This document shows positions 45,111-55,881 of a stretch of 64,000 nucleotides of DNA, one piece after another. Made by a program: the position numbers and the translations under genes. This DNA comes from Hymenochaete sp. R1 (Eukaryota; Basidiomycota; Agaricomycetes; Hymenochaetales; Hymenochaetaceae). The stretch spans positions 49,566 to 113,565 of the forward strand of contig JAFREE010000081.1 of the NCBI GenBank assembly GCA_019400425.1, written 5' to 3'. The notes beneath the pieces are model-generated. The model ran no database searches. It worked only from the letters and a program-made list of their open reading frames with translations, and was not told the origin of the DNA. Numbering within the stretch: the first letter of the stretch is position 1; each line of letters opens with the position of its first letter.

Positions 45111-45795
45111 GAAGATCTGAGAGCAAAGACAGAAACGACGGAGAGGAGGCGAGTAATAAAGCAGCATGCAGCCTCGCGCTAACTTTGAGGTTCGTGAGAC
45201 CCAGTAACCGCTTTTGGATGTGCGACATCGCCACAAAAGTTCGATCCGTGCTTGAACTCGGTTTGAAGTCCGGCGCCAAACGTTCACATTCTCTGTTCAC
45301 AGAGAACCCCAGTAAGTGCGTTTCCGAGTTTAACCAAATTATATTGAAATGACCAAAAACATCCAATCTTTGGGTGAAGATTAATTGAGAGGAAGGCAGC
45401 ACATCCGTTATATAATATTAATGAATGGTGGTAGAGTTAGGAGATATTCTACTTGATCCGCAGACCTACAGATCTGGACTTTCTCCGATAAGTGATAGGA
45501 GAGAATAAGATGTATCGTGAATTATTCCTCTTGCTCTCGAAGAATGCTGACGAAAGATGGAACTGGAGCAAAAAAAGTGCTTGTGGTGGTTACTACAGAA
45601 GAGGTCGGAGTGCTTGCCTGGCCCCTTTCTTGTTATTAACATGACGAAGCGGCGCTTGACCTGAGCTGGTGATGAATAGGCCATCGTACCCTCCTCCCTC
45701 CTTCTAAGAGAGTCTTTGTATTCTTTTGTGTAGCTGTGGCGAGAGAGCGTCATTGCACACAGCATGTAAACAACACCAAATATATTTGTCATCGC

Positions 45796-45803
45796 TATAT
45801 AAA
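45796..45803 (+). promoter_or_regulatory. TATA box of the second PARG-like gene
   Basis: The sequence TATATAAA sits directly at the first in-frame ATG (45803). Since transcription in fungi normally begins some 25 or more bases beyond a TATA box, this argues that translation starts at a later Met (45869 or 45923). Confidence 0.6.
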
Positions 45804-45868
45804 TGCGTAAGGCCGAGAGAACGAAGACCCGCTTCACATCGATATCCCTCATAACGTCTCCCCAGAGC

Positions 45869-47074
45869 ATGACCATAGCCGGAGTACTCTCACCCAACGC
45901 TAACGCATCCAACATATATACAATGGACAACAAGACGAAGAAGACAATGAAATCTCATCGCGATCGCCGCGCACGTAGCTCGCAGAGCAACTTCAAGAAC
46001 AGGCGTCGAGGAACGCATGATGTCCTACGCAAACTTCGCGAAAAGATGGCGCTCGTTGCACAAGATACGTTCCACATCACACTCACAGCCCATGGATATC
46101 ACGAAGATACCAACAGGGATGGCGATGCAGACATCGAAGCCATCTTGCGACCCTCGACAAAGGGCCCTTACCACGACCTTACGGATCAGATAGCCAAATG
46201 CCGGGAGCAGACAACCTTTTATCCTCATTACTCCCCTATCCTCGCAAGCTGGAATGAGACCTCTGGGACTCAAGCTGTCGCTTCTAGTTCACAGGCGTCC
46301 ACGTCTTTTACCGATCCTTCATCATCTCCAAGCCTCTTGACGCGGAAATTCTCTACGAAGTTCGAATTCACCTCACGTTCGACCCTTGAGGCTGCTCGAA
46401 AGACATTGCAGACTTCCATCTCTTTACGTGCTAATGTTTATGGCCTAGGAGTCCTCAACATGTGCTCTCCAAAGCGGCCTGGCGGTGCAAGCCTTCACGG
46501 GGGAAACACCCTTGAGGAGTGTCTTGTGCGGCAAACTACATTGTACGACTCACTACAGAACTCTTCTGGTGGCGGTCTATTTTACGCTGAGCACCGCGCA
46601 ACAACTGATGGGTCTGGGCTGCATGACCATGCAATGCTTTATTCTCCGGGTGTTGCTGTTATCAAAGATGACAGAGGACATCGCATAAGCCCATACATCA
46701 TCAACGTTGTTTCATGCGTGCCCGTGCACGCGGGTACCGTTCGCGCTAAGTTTGCGATCGACGACACAGAGTTCAGCGAGGGCGTCAAGTCCGTCATGCG
46801 TGAACGCATGGCGCGTGCTCTTCGTCTGTTCCAGGAACGAGGAGACAGGGTGCTCATCTTAGCTGCATTCGGCGTCGGTCAGTCATGTAACTCTCCTGAC
46901 ATGATCGGAGAATTATGGGCTGATCTCCTTTGTGCGCGAGGCGCGAAGTTCGAGGGCGTCTTTGATAAAGTTGTATTTGCGTTATCCAGAAAGCATCGTG
47001 CAATTTTTCAAAAGGCCTTTGACGCAACTGTGCTTGATGGCGAACTTCTGTCACAAGACTCTACGGACTCTTAA
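45869..47074 (+). CDS. PARG-like protein (TIGR02452 family) with altered signature
   Basis: This is a second member of the microbial-type PARG family, with no introns, about 401 residues from the Met at 45869 (frame open from 45803; the Met at 45923 is also possible). A basic start (MDNKTKKTMKSHRDRRARSS) is followed by the leader LREKMALVAQDTFHITLTAH. The core includes YGLGVLNMCSPKRPGGASLH, HDHAMLYSPGVAVIKDD, INVVSCVPVHAGTVR and a late LILAAFGVGQSCNSPDMIGE. The usual GGG-X7-QEE signature reads GGA-SLHGGNT-LEE: the third Gly and the Gln are changed, but the last two Glu, including the one equivalent to the catalytic acid, remain. It may be active with changed specificity, or only a binder. Lack of introns contrasts with the paralog at 6.1-7.2 kb. 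Confidence 0.85.
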   Translation: MTIAGVLSPNANASNIYTMDNKTKKTMKSHRDRRARSSQSNFKNRRRGTHDVLRKLREKMALVAQDTFHITLTAHGYHEDTNRDGDADIEAILRPSTKGPYHDLTDQIAKCREQTTFYPHYSPILASWNETSGTQAVASSSQASTSFTDPSSSPSLLTRKFSTKFEFTSRSTLEAARKTLQTSISLRANVYGLGVLNMCSPKRPGGASLHGGNTLEECLVRQTTLYDSLQNSSGGGLFYAEHRATTDGSGLHDHAMLYSPGVAVIKDDRGHRISPYIINVVSCVPVHAGTVRAKFAIDDTEFSEGVKSVMRERMARALRLFQERGDRVLILAAFGVGQSCNSPDMIGELWADLLCARGAKFEGVFDKVVFALSRKHRAIFQKAFDATVLDGELLSQDSTDS

Positions 47075-47565
47075 CGACTCATACTATGGACACGTACTTT
47101 CCACCTACTTTCATTCCTGTATCATTTTCTTCGTCTTCGAGTTTTTTTTCTACCTTTTGCATTGTTGTAACTCACGTGTTTCACTAGAGGTGTTCTCGGT
47201 GATACTTTCTGCCACGTACTTATTCTCTAATGCTTAGCCCGTTTGGAAAGATCATTGTATTGGTAGTAGGCTCTCACGTAGCAAGAAATTATCGGTCCGA
47301 AATCCGTATGAGAAGTCATGTTGACGACATTGAGGTCACTAAAGCGCTCATGAACCTTAAAAGAAAGCAAAAACCGGTGATCATTTGAGAAGTCAGGCGG
47401 CCATGATTACGGTGGTACGCCAGCAAGCAGAGACCGATAAATGAATAAGATAAAGCATGCAGAATACAACTAGATGATGACACAAAGCGGGACGTGATAA
47501 GCAATACAGACGCAGGTGAAGTAAAGGGAAGAAAGAGACAGGAAAACCTGTTCCTTCCAAATCCG
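47075..47565. other. convergent 3' region, no gene recognised
   Basis: The stretch lies between the stops of the PARG-like gene (plus) and the SWIB gene (minus). It starts with T-rich 3' flanking sequence (GTTTTTTTTCTACC near 47141). No gene was seen. Confidence 0.5.
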
Positions 47566-48729
47566 CTACTCCATTTCATGCAGGTGTCTGCACATCAAAA
47601 TACGTATTGAGCGACAGGTTCTAGATCAAGGCGGGAGAAACTTACTGGCTTAGAACTTTATTCATCTTGAACATATCGATCTTATCTACGTTGAACACCG
47701 GCCTCAGGGTGTCATCACATAGGATTTCTGGTGTAAAAAGGGTATGAGGAGTGGAAGTCAGCCTCTCCGCACCGCAGAATAGACGAAGGCCAATCTCCGC
47801 CCTTTAGACGGATACATTGCATTACACTCACCCCGTTTGTTACTAGGATTCTGCAATGACCTTTCGCGAATAATCTCCCACAACTTCTTCACCACTTGAG
47901 GTCGGGACATGCGGTCCGCTGACAGGAGTGCGGACAGCGGTTCACTGTTCCGAACGAATTGGGTAAAGTCGGTCAACACACCAAGTTCGGTTGGCAAATC
48001 AAAGGACAAGATAATTGAGGGGAAAGTGCATGTCAAACTGACTAACCTGAGTAAGAATTCCTTCGAAAACCCTCCCTTTGCCCCACCGCTACCACTCGAC
48101 CTTTTCTTCTTTTTCTTCGCAGGCATGTCGTCTGACCCGTCGTTCGCCTCCTCGTCAGAATCGTCGACGTGCTCCGCACTCTTCTTCTTCGCCTTAGACG
48201 CCTTGTTTGCACCTTTCTTCGTACGTGTAGCTGGAACTTTCCCCGAGCGCGAACTGCGGCTCCGCCCATTTAATTCCATCTCGAGCTGCCGCGCGAGTTG
48301 CTCATCGGAAAGTTCGAGTTTTGACTTGGCCTTCTTCTTTGGCCTGGGAGGTTTCACATCCTCCACGTCGACATCCTCTTCCTGAAGACTCCTGCTCGGC
48401 CCTTGCACGGGATAGACACCATTAGTGTGGGAGTAACTCGTGTCCATGTCCTCGTCTTCTTTCACCTCTCCACTAAACTCATCCGCAGCTTCCTGAGGAA
48501 CGAGATGCGCACATACGGCTTCAAACACGCTTTGAATGAGCTTTTTGACCGCGTCTTTGTTCTCCTTCAATGAGCGCTTGTCAATCTCAGGATCCTCGAG
48601 TAGCTGCGCGCGCACATCCTTTGTGGAAATCTTGGGAAGGTACTCGCGAGGCGTCCCCTCAAGAATGGCCGTAATCCGATCTCGCAGCATCTCGACGTCA
48701 AACGTTGTACGGTCACTGAGAGACGACAT
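47566..48729 (-). CDS. DEK-C and SWIB/MDM2 domain protein (Uaf30/Tri1-like)
   Basis: The domain order matches yeast Tri1 and Uaf30, the latter a subunit of the RNA polymerase I upstream activating factor. The N-terminal DEK-C domain spans about residues 8-75 (VEMLRDRITAILEGTPREYL, ISTKDVRAQLLED). The middle is a long charged linker with acidic and Lys-rich nuclear-localisation blocks (PRPKKKAKSKLEL, PAKKKKKRSSGSGG). The SWIB domain follows (GGFSKEFLLSEPLSALLSAD, MSRPQVVKKLWEIIRERSLQ, NPSNKREILCDDTLRPVFNV, IDMFKMNKVLSQHLHEME), completed by three spliced exons and ending TAG at 47566-47568. The start at 48729 (MSSLSDRTTFDVEML) is preferred over a longer upstream frame because the family begins there. 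It is divergent from the dehydrogenase gene, with about 350 bases between starts. Confidence 0.87.
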
Positions 48730-49002
48730 TGTGACTTGAGAACGCAAGCGGAGAGGGTCAGAACGAACGGGGACACGGTTGGGGTCGGGCGGGCGTCGGC
48801 CAAGTGACTTCGGCGGAACTTGAAGCTCAGCTTGCGTCCCGAAGTAAACGACTCGAGCCCTGCCCTGGTCTGGATCGAACATGCGCGACTGATCGACGCT
48901 CTTTCCGGATCGGGACAGCTCAGATCGACACCACGAGCGACCGCTGTTTCATGAGATGATGGTGATTATGACGGATTCAAAACCCTGATCTGATTTTACA
49001 CT

Positions 49003-49011
49003 GTTTATAAA
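49003..49011 (+). promoter_or_regulatory. TATA-like element before the dehydrogenase gene
   Basis: TTTATAAAA lies about 75 bases upstream of the ATG at 49084, within the 354-base divergent interval shared with the SWIB gene. Confidence 0.5.
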
Positions 49012-49083
49012 ACTAAATTTCTCTTCGTCTTCCCGCCTTTCGACACGTAGTGCCCTTTGCTGCCTACCACCACTATCACCACC

Positions 49084-50354
49084 ATGTCCAAGCCAAAGGT
49101 CATTATATGCGGTGAGCTACCCTTCATCGCCTTTAGATCTTATTTTGGCTTACAGTTATGACCCAGGAAGCATTGTCTGGGCGCATGAGGAGACAAAGCA
49201 ATACCTTGGAGACATCGCGCAAGTGATTGTAAGCTACTCCAACTATCTCTTCGATTATATGCATATAGGCTGGGCTCATTAATATCTTGCATTTGAAAGG
49301 ACATGGACGCTAAGTCTCGCCAGGAGTTTCTCGATGGGCTCAAGCCCGGAGGGAAATACGAAGGCGTAGTCGCCGTCTATCGGAGCAATGATTCGAGCAG
49401 TCGCATTGGAGTTTTTGACAAGGATCTCATCGACGCCTTCCCTGACTCATTGGCATGGATAGCGCATAATGGTGCCGGCTACGATCAAATCGACGTGAAT
49501 GCGTGCAAGACCAAGGGTATGTCCAATTTCAGCTTTCCCCCTTGCCCATGGCCTACAGCGCCTCGTTCCAGGCATCGTCGTTTCCAACACGCCCGGAGCG
49601 GTTGATGACGCAACGGCTACAACCGCTTTGTATCTCATCATCTCAGCCCTCCGTCAGTTCGCCCGCGCGGAGCAGAATCTCCGGGCCGGCAACTGGAAGT
49701 CCGGTCTCAAACCTGCTCACGACCCGTCGCAGAAAACACTCGCTATTCTAGGACTCGGAGGCATAGCATTGCGCCTTGTTGAGCTCGTTCGTCCCTTTGG
49801 GATGCGTATTTTATACCACTCTCGTAATCCAAGTGCTCTCGCTCCGAAGGACTGTGAATATTTCACCGCGGATCGCGTGGATGAGATGTATGCGCAAGCA
49901 GATATACTGAGCGTACACGTCCCGTTGCGCAAAGAGACCGAGGGGATCGTAGGCGAAGATGTGTTACGTGCATTGAAGCCTGGGGCTGCATTAATCAATA
50001 CCGCTCGTGGCAAAGTCGTGGATGAAGCAGCCATGATTCGCTCGCTAGAGAGCGGCCATGTCAGTGATTTTTTTCTCTATCCCGGCCATTTCTTGCAAAT
50101 ATTGACGAAGCTACCTACTCCCGCAGCTTTCCGCTGTCGGCTTAGATGTCTTCCCTGACGAACCACATGTAAATCCGCGGCTTCTTGAATTTCCGCAAGC
50201 GACACTTCTCCCACACATGGGTACAGAGACGATCGAATCTCAACGAAAGATGGAAGTTCGTGTTCTAGAGAATCTGCGAGGATACCTCACCAAAGGGGCC
50301 GGTCAGGACGTTGTTCCGGAACTGAAAGGAGTCAAAGCTAGACCTCTCAGCTGA
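49084..50354 (+). CDS. D-2-hydroxyacid dehydrogenase (glyoxylate/hydroxypyruvate reductase type)
   Basis: This NAD(P)-dependent reductase interconverts 2-oxoacids and D-2-hydroxyacids and resembles yeast Gor1. Exon 1 (MSKPKVIICG) joins, through an acceptor at ...gacccag, to SIVWAHEETKQYLGDIAQVI. Next come DMDAKSRQEFLDGLKPGGKY and WIAHNGAGYDQIDVNACKTK. After a further short intron, GIVVSNTPGAVDDATATTAL leads into the Rossmann motif LAILGLGGIALRLVELVRPF. Active-site residues are seen as Arg in INTARGKVVDE, Glu in GLDVFPDEPHVNPRL (after a 60-70-base intron that splits GHLSAVGLDVF), and His in LLPHMGTETIESQ. The stop is TGA at 50352-50354. The GLGGIA loop lacks one of the usual Gly positions but is typical of this fungal clade. 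Confidence 0.92.
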
Positions 50355-50607
50355 GGATACTGTTCGAGCTAACTTCTTTATACATTTCATAGTCCTGCTG
50401 GACGCTATATTCCAAACGTTATCTACTATTGTGTGTTTGCATAGCTGTTTTACTTCGTGGATTCCCTTCTAATGTGGCCTTAACTAAGCATCTTAAGAAC
50501 CTTAATAATGATTGAGTTGATAATCACAAGAAAGTCCGCTATGAGCGTGTGTTTTTTTATTAAAAAATATTTTTAGTCAAAATATAAAGTAAGCCTACTC
50601 TTCCATC

Positions 50608-52135
50608 TCAGGACGTTCTCGCGGACTTCAATGCTGCAGCGGCGGATTCCATGACCGGGTAAACGGTACCAGTCGGATATACGGCGAACCTGGGATGACT
50701 TTCAGTTCTCTCGATACACTTTGCGCTCGCTCGCTCCACTTACCCATCATCAGGCGTTGGACCAGTGGAAAGATCCGAGCCTGCCTGCCAGATGAGGTCC
50801 CCGGTGAGTCCCGAATTCACGATAGCAGCATACCACTGCTGGTAGGTGCCGACCTGGTCGTTCGTGACGCCGAATTCCTCTGGAGAAACGACATAAAAGT
50901 GAGTCAATTTCGGTAATGGGCGGCTACGGACGGGAACTGACCAAGGATCACGGGTTTGTTCGCTGCTGCTTGAGCTGCGGCGTGATCTTGGATCCATTGG
51001 ACGCCCCAGGCCGTCTCGTTGGCTTCCTGGCCCCACGACTGTAGAATACGCATGTATAAGGTTCACTCGAAATAGAAGGCAGAGACAAACGTACCTCAGG
51101 GTAGGAATGGAACGTTCCGAAGTCAAGAGTGTCGATGGAAAGATTGTCCGTGAAGTTCACACCAACGCCAGGGGCATACGGATACGTTGGAGGGTTGGCC
51201 TCTTGGAACCAACCTTCATCTGAGAATAACCACTTCAGTATGCCTTCTCGGTTTCGGCGGATCATCAAAACGAAGCCATACCTCCCATTGCAACAAGATG
51301 GTTGCTATCGATGCTCTTAATGTGAGCACTGATGGTCTGGGCCCACGTTTTGATCGTAGAACCCGTCGTGTCACACGCAGATGAAGCAGAACCTGTTGAT
51401 CCAGAGCAGCTTTATACATACGTAAGCATGTGCTGTTGAGAGAAAAAAATACAGTGAGACAAAAGCTGCGCTTTACCGTGGTTCGTTAGCCAGCTCCCAG
51501 CCCAAAATCGTCGAATTATCCTTGTACCTCCCCACAAAGGTATCGATGTAGCTCTCATACGCCGCAATGACTGTCTCGTCCGTGTAGAACGTATCATGTG
51601 TTCCGCCGGGGTTGAGCTGGCTCACATACACGTCCATGCCACCATAGTCCGACCAGTTATTCGTCAACGCAACAATGAGCTTGATGTTGTGCGCTTCGGC
51701 GGAGGCGACGACGGCATCAAAACGCGAGATCCCAAAATCACCTGTGTTGAAGGTGGCGACACCGTTTTGCCAGAGTTGGTAGTAGGCGCCGTAGTTCTGT
51801 GGCGAGGTGACGTCGTTGAATCCCCTTGATCACATAATTTTAGAGAAGGGAAAAACTCTCGATTATATAGCTTCACAACGAGATGACCCTCACCATGTTC
51901 GAACGGTAGTCAGCCCAGCATTCGCGATATCGTCGAACGCAGTATCGATATCAGCGTCCGATTCCTGTGCGAGCCAGTATCCGTTCGTGCCCGCGACGAC
52001 GAACGTGTCTCCGTTCAGAGTAAAACTCTGTCCTGAAACGCCGACAAACCCATCGGCGCGTTTCTCTAGGGCGGCGCCTGAAACAAGCGACGCGGTGGAT
52101 ATGGCGATCGAGACGAGGGCTCCTAGATATTTCAT
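50608..52135 (-). CDS. GH5 endo-beta-1,4-mannanase, secreted
   Basis: The enzyme is a (beta/alpha)8 barrel of glycoside hydrolase family 5, most like subfamily 7 mannanases that cut mannan and glucomannan outside the cell. The signal peptide is [20 protein letters not shown] followed by a Lys-Arg processing site (ALEKR). Motifs in order are [40 protein letters not shown], the acid/base Glu in [20 protein letters not shown], and the nucleophile Glu in [14 protein letters not shown]. The end reads [20 protein letters not shown] and then a TGA at 50608-50610. No cellulose-binding module (CBM1) was seen at either end. About nine exons with short introns. A TATAAG string about 50 bases upstream of the start fits a TATA box. 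Confidence 0.92.
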
Positions 52136-52861
52136 GATGTCCTAGAACTTTTCGAGACTGGCTTCGGCTGGAGCAGACTTGCCAACTTATATGTTGTTAG
52201 CAGGGAAATGCTCGGTGATAGTGATGACGGCGCCGCTCACGACACAAGGCGTTCAGTGCATCTCATGACCAGAATACGGCGCAACGGAGAGTGTAGAAGT
52301 GACTGCGCACCTTAGAGCATCATGACACTGAAAGGCATCATGAAACATCCTAAGCGGATACCCCGATGTTTTCTGAAATAAGAAACAGACGGTAACCTCG
52401 TGATTCGCCCGAGAACACACTCATATAAACTCAATGCACCTCGGAGAAAATTCGCATTCAACATAAAGTAGCGTTCCACGGCGACAGCAAGCTGATGTTG
52501 TCGGAAGCTTCAGATCCACTTTTGAATGCCCGAAGACGGACAGCCGAGCAAAGAGCGATTGTCATGTCTTTTTTAACGAATGAAGGTCGATAAATTTGAA
52601 GTCATTCTCTTATTTTAGTCCGGGCCGGGGGTTTTGCCGTTCGCGATGAAATATCAACGCGTGCATGAGCATGTATTGGGTGTTTGAGCTCTCATTGCAC
52701 TTGCACTTCATATCCATGATGCATTAATTCCATGTCTGATATCTATGATATCTGTGTATGAGACCGCACTACACCTTAGATGGCCAAACACTTACAATAC
52801 AAAGAGAAAATACAAATCACGGCATCTCTAATGAGTTACAGTCCATGTCTGTCTCGTCCAG
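52136..52861. other. no gene recognised
   Basis: About 730 bases between the mannanase start and the stop of the dioxygenase gene, both on the minus strand. The part next to 52135 holds the mannanase promoter (TATAAG near 52188 on the minus strand). Nothing else was recognised. Confidence 0.5.
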
Positions 52862-54453
52862 TCAATTACTTTCCAAAATTGCGTCAGATGTCCTATCCCG
52901 GATGCCTTTCAAAAATAGCATAGCATTCGTCCCTCCAGTCCCCTTCTCAGCCGAAACGTCCTCATCAAACGCCGTCGGGTTCGACGAAAGAGCAAATGCA
53001 TCACGAGCCTTTGCCGGCGGCGACTGCTCCTGCACCCCAGCTTCCTTCCTCCTCGCCGGCCCAACAATATAGATCGCGACGATGCGCAGGTGATAGTCCC
53101 GGAAGGCGCGGAGTGATGTCACAGCGGAATTGTATGCGTCGAGTAGCTCTGGGTTCCGGCCGTCGGTCGTCTCCGAGTCCACGAGAGCACGGAGGGGCCT
53201 TGGATTCGAGGCTAGATGCCTTAAGAATGCACGGTGATGCCGCGGCATGTAGCTTTGCATACGTGCCAAAAACGAGGGCCCATTATTAGATTCCTTTGCT
53301 GTCGATCCTGTTGTAGAGGCGTTCGACGTGATGGCCGCATGCGAATCAGTTGATTGAGTTGGGCGGGACGGACGAGTACCGTGTCCACTGCCATTATCAT
53401 GACTGTCCACACCCAAGAAGATGTCAATCGCGTGAACCAGACTGCTTTGGCCGGCGCTCGGTCCGTGCAAATCATGATCCGATGGTTGTCTTAAATGCTC
53501 GTATCCCGCCTCCCCGATGCCTTCGAACGTCCATCGCCGCTCCCCATTCATCGAGTCCTGGCCTTTGAACCACGGGCGGATCTCATGGTAGAATACGTCC
53601 GGATCACAGTCGTCCCGCATCGTCTTGAGGATGGTGGTGAGCTCGCTAATCGTGCGGGAGAGATGTTGAAGGTAGATGACGATACGGCGGACGGCAATGG
53701 AATCGTGCACGAAGGCTTCGTCCATAATATGGGACATTAGAGTGAGCGCTGAGGCACCTCGGAGTTCAATGTATGCGGGGACCAAGTAGAAATGCTCCTC
53801 GGATCGGGTCGAGGTAAAGGTTGTCTGGATCTCGATGTTGTCTGGCGTTGGTAAAGTCGAGGTCGGGGTAGATCCATCTCGGAATCTCCAGTTGTAGAGG
53901 ACATCATCGGAATAAGTGAGAATCGGGGGAAGGTTTAAATGCTGGGAGACTTCTAATAATGGTATGGAAAGGGATCGCGGTATCACAATAGCATCCTTCG
54001 GAGGCAAGGTATTGATGTAAAAGTGCATTAACCAGGCGAGGACGAGGTGAGCACGCCGCAGCTGCACCTCAGAATGCGTAAAGTCATCAGTTGGTAGGAC
54101 TGGGAGCTATGGAACGTTCTTCTCAGCTAAGAGCGCAGTAAAGGAAAAGCACCGCTTACCTTCCGTATCTCCAGTCGCCAAGCTTCGCTTGTTTGCCTGT
54201 CGTGATCAGTCAGGTTGCGAGCTTCGGAAAGCTTCAGTCCTTTCTCGATGGCGGCATCCAATAGAGCCTCCCAAGCTTCCCATGTAGAGGGAAGGCGAGA
54301 CAGTGGCTGCTGAGGGGGCATAAAGCCCGTCCTCGCATCCACGTCAAAGTCGTGCGCTGCTACGGTCGTGGTGTCTGGAACTCCCGTTGGCGGTCCTTGA
54401 ACAGCGTCAGGACGAGGGAGTGAGAGGAAGTGCTGAGAGGGCGGGACAGCCAT
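52862..54453 (-). CDS. BNA2: indoleamine 2,3-dioxygenase
   Basis: This haem enzyme opens the indole ring of tryptophan to N-formylkynurenine, the first step of the kynurenine route to NAD. Exon 1 starts MAVPPSQHFLSLPRPDAVQG and ends EAWRLEIRK. A short intron leads to LPVLPTDDFTHSEVQLRRAH and one long exon. Family blocks are visible: LVLAWLMHFYINTLPP, IPRSLSIPLLEVSQHLNLPP, ILTYSDDVLYNWRF, FYHEIRPWFKG, and the haem-proximal His region MPRHHRAFLRHLAS, followed by AYNSAVTSLRAFRDYHLRIV. A region of about 70 residues rich in Ser, Thr and Asp is inserted before the His motif (DNGSGHGTRPSRPTQST). The C-terminus extends with a charged tail. The total of about 500 residues is normal for fungal IDO. Confidence 0.93.
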
Positions 54454-55881
54454 TATGAGGGACGGGTCAGGTGCAAATATGACGAATGGGAGCAAAGTAT
54501 GTTTCGGGTCTTGCGCAAAACTCGTAGTTTTGATTCCAGCTCCCTTGTATTCCTTGGGCGTCGGAAGAGGCGAAAACGGTTTCGGATGAGAATTTGGAAT
54601 CCGACTGAGACTGAAGGAGAGCGTGTCTTGGACAGCCTACGAAATGAGGCGTCAACGCAGAGCCGGACGGCGACCAAAGAGGTCTTCTAGGAATGTCTGC
54701 CGTCGAGCACCGAGTGGCGAGAATGACCACGGGGAAGAATGGAGATGATGGGGAAGAAGAGACGACGATGGGTGGGTTGGTCGGAAGGACTTTAAATTTA
54801 AAGGCCTCTTGCCCGTCTCATCGCAATCACACCATCGGCCGGAAAGACGACTGTATTTTCGAGTCACTAGGAGACGGACCGGGCCTTAACGGCTCATCAT
54901 CTTTCCGCCATCGTTCCCAAGGATGCAAGGTCTCCAAGGGTTGTTGCTGAGAGATGGCTGAGAGAGCAGCTGAGAGGCAATGCGAGCATATCGGTAAGAA
55001 CGCATTTGTAACGGGAGTTCACTTGACTGTATTCACCGTGTCTCAGTCAGCTCGTTGTATTTGATTCAATCGATTTCACGAGATGAGAATTCATACGTAC
55101 CTTTGGACAAGACTAACGATCTGTTTCCTCTCACCAAGAACAGACGCTTCTACAAACTAGGGATGATTATAAATACATGGTGTGTCCATAGCGCCTTTAG
55201 CTTCGTGGAAGGTTGTCCAACCATGTCAAGAGGATAGACGACGCACTTGACGGTCATGTTTCGTCGGTGAGCTCATGATCTCGAATTTTTTTGTGAAGCA
55301 GATGTGGGAGCTCGTGGTCGTGGATGGGGGAGCGATAGACGTGTATATTCGATGAGATGATTTATAGCGGCCGTGGGTGTTTCTCCTCGCGTGCTAGCAT
55401 TTATCGCTATCTTTGGTTCCTCACTCACTCACCCACCATGCTGATGCTCGCCGCAAAGATACCTCCAATATGCGCAGTAATGCCATTTTCCGATATAAAT
55501 AACTGCACGGTGATATGGACTGCATTCATTCCTGTAAGTCAGCTTGGAAGCCCCGCCTGTTGAATAGAAGAAATGAACCGAACTGAAAGAGAGATAGATG
55601 CGGATGCCATCATTTAGGCGTTGGGCGACTGTGCGGAGGAGCGGCGGCGGGACGTTCTCCAATACATTTCTATGTAATCCGTCATCCTCGTGCTTCCACC
55701 GAGATAAGCTCGCAAATCACTCGCCGCCCATAGATAAGCTAGGACGCTCCCGTCGCTTTTCATGTCCGCAATCCCCTGGCCTGCGGTCTACCCCAGACTT
55801 CATCCACAGCTGTTGCTCTAATCCCCTCGAAGCACCCTACATCCTTCACGGCGACGAGCTAGCTCTTAGTGGGATCTCATT
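54454..55881. other. divergent intergenic region, no firm gene
   Basis: About 1.4 kb separate the starts of the dioxygenase (minus) and permease (plus) genes. A few short frames look protein-like, notably a minus-strand frame at about 55426-55530 reading MNAVHITVQLFISENGITAH, but flanking splice phases do not agree with it. A TATAAAT string occurs on the minus strand near 55365. No recognised gene. Confidence 0.4.

Noticed and set aside
55426..55530. Minus-strand frame reading MNAVHITVQLFISENGITAH
   Set aside because: It looks protein-like, but the possible upstream exon (LLRTVAQRLNDGIRIYLSF) does not join it in a compatible phase and the total is very short.
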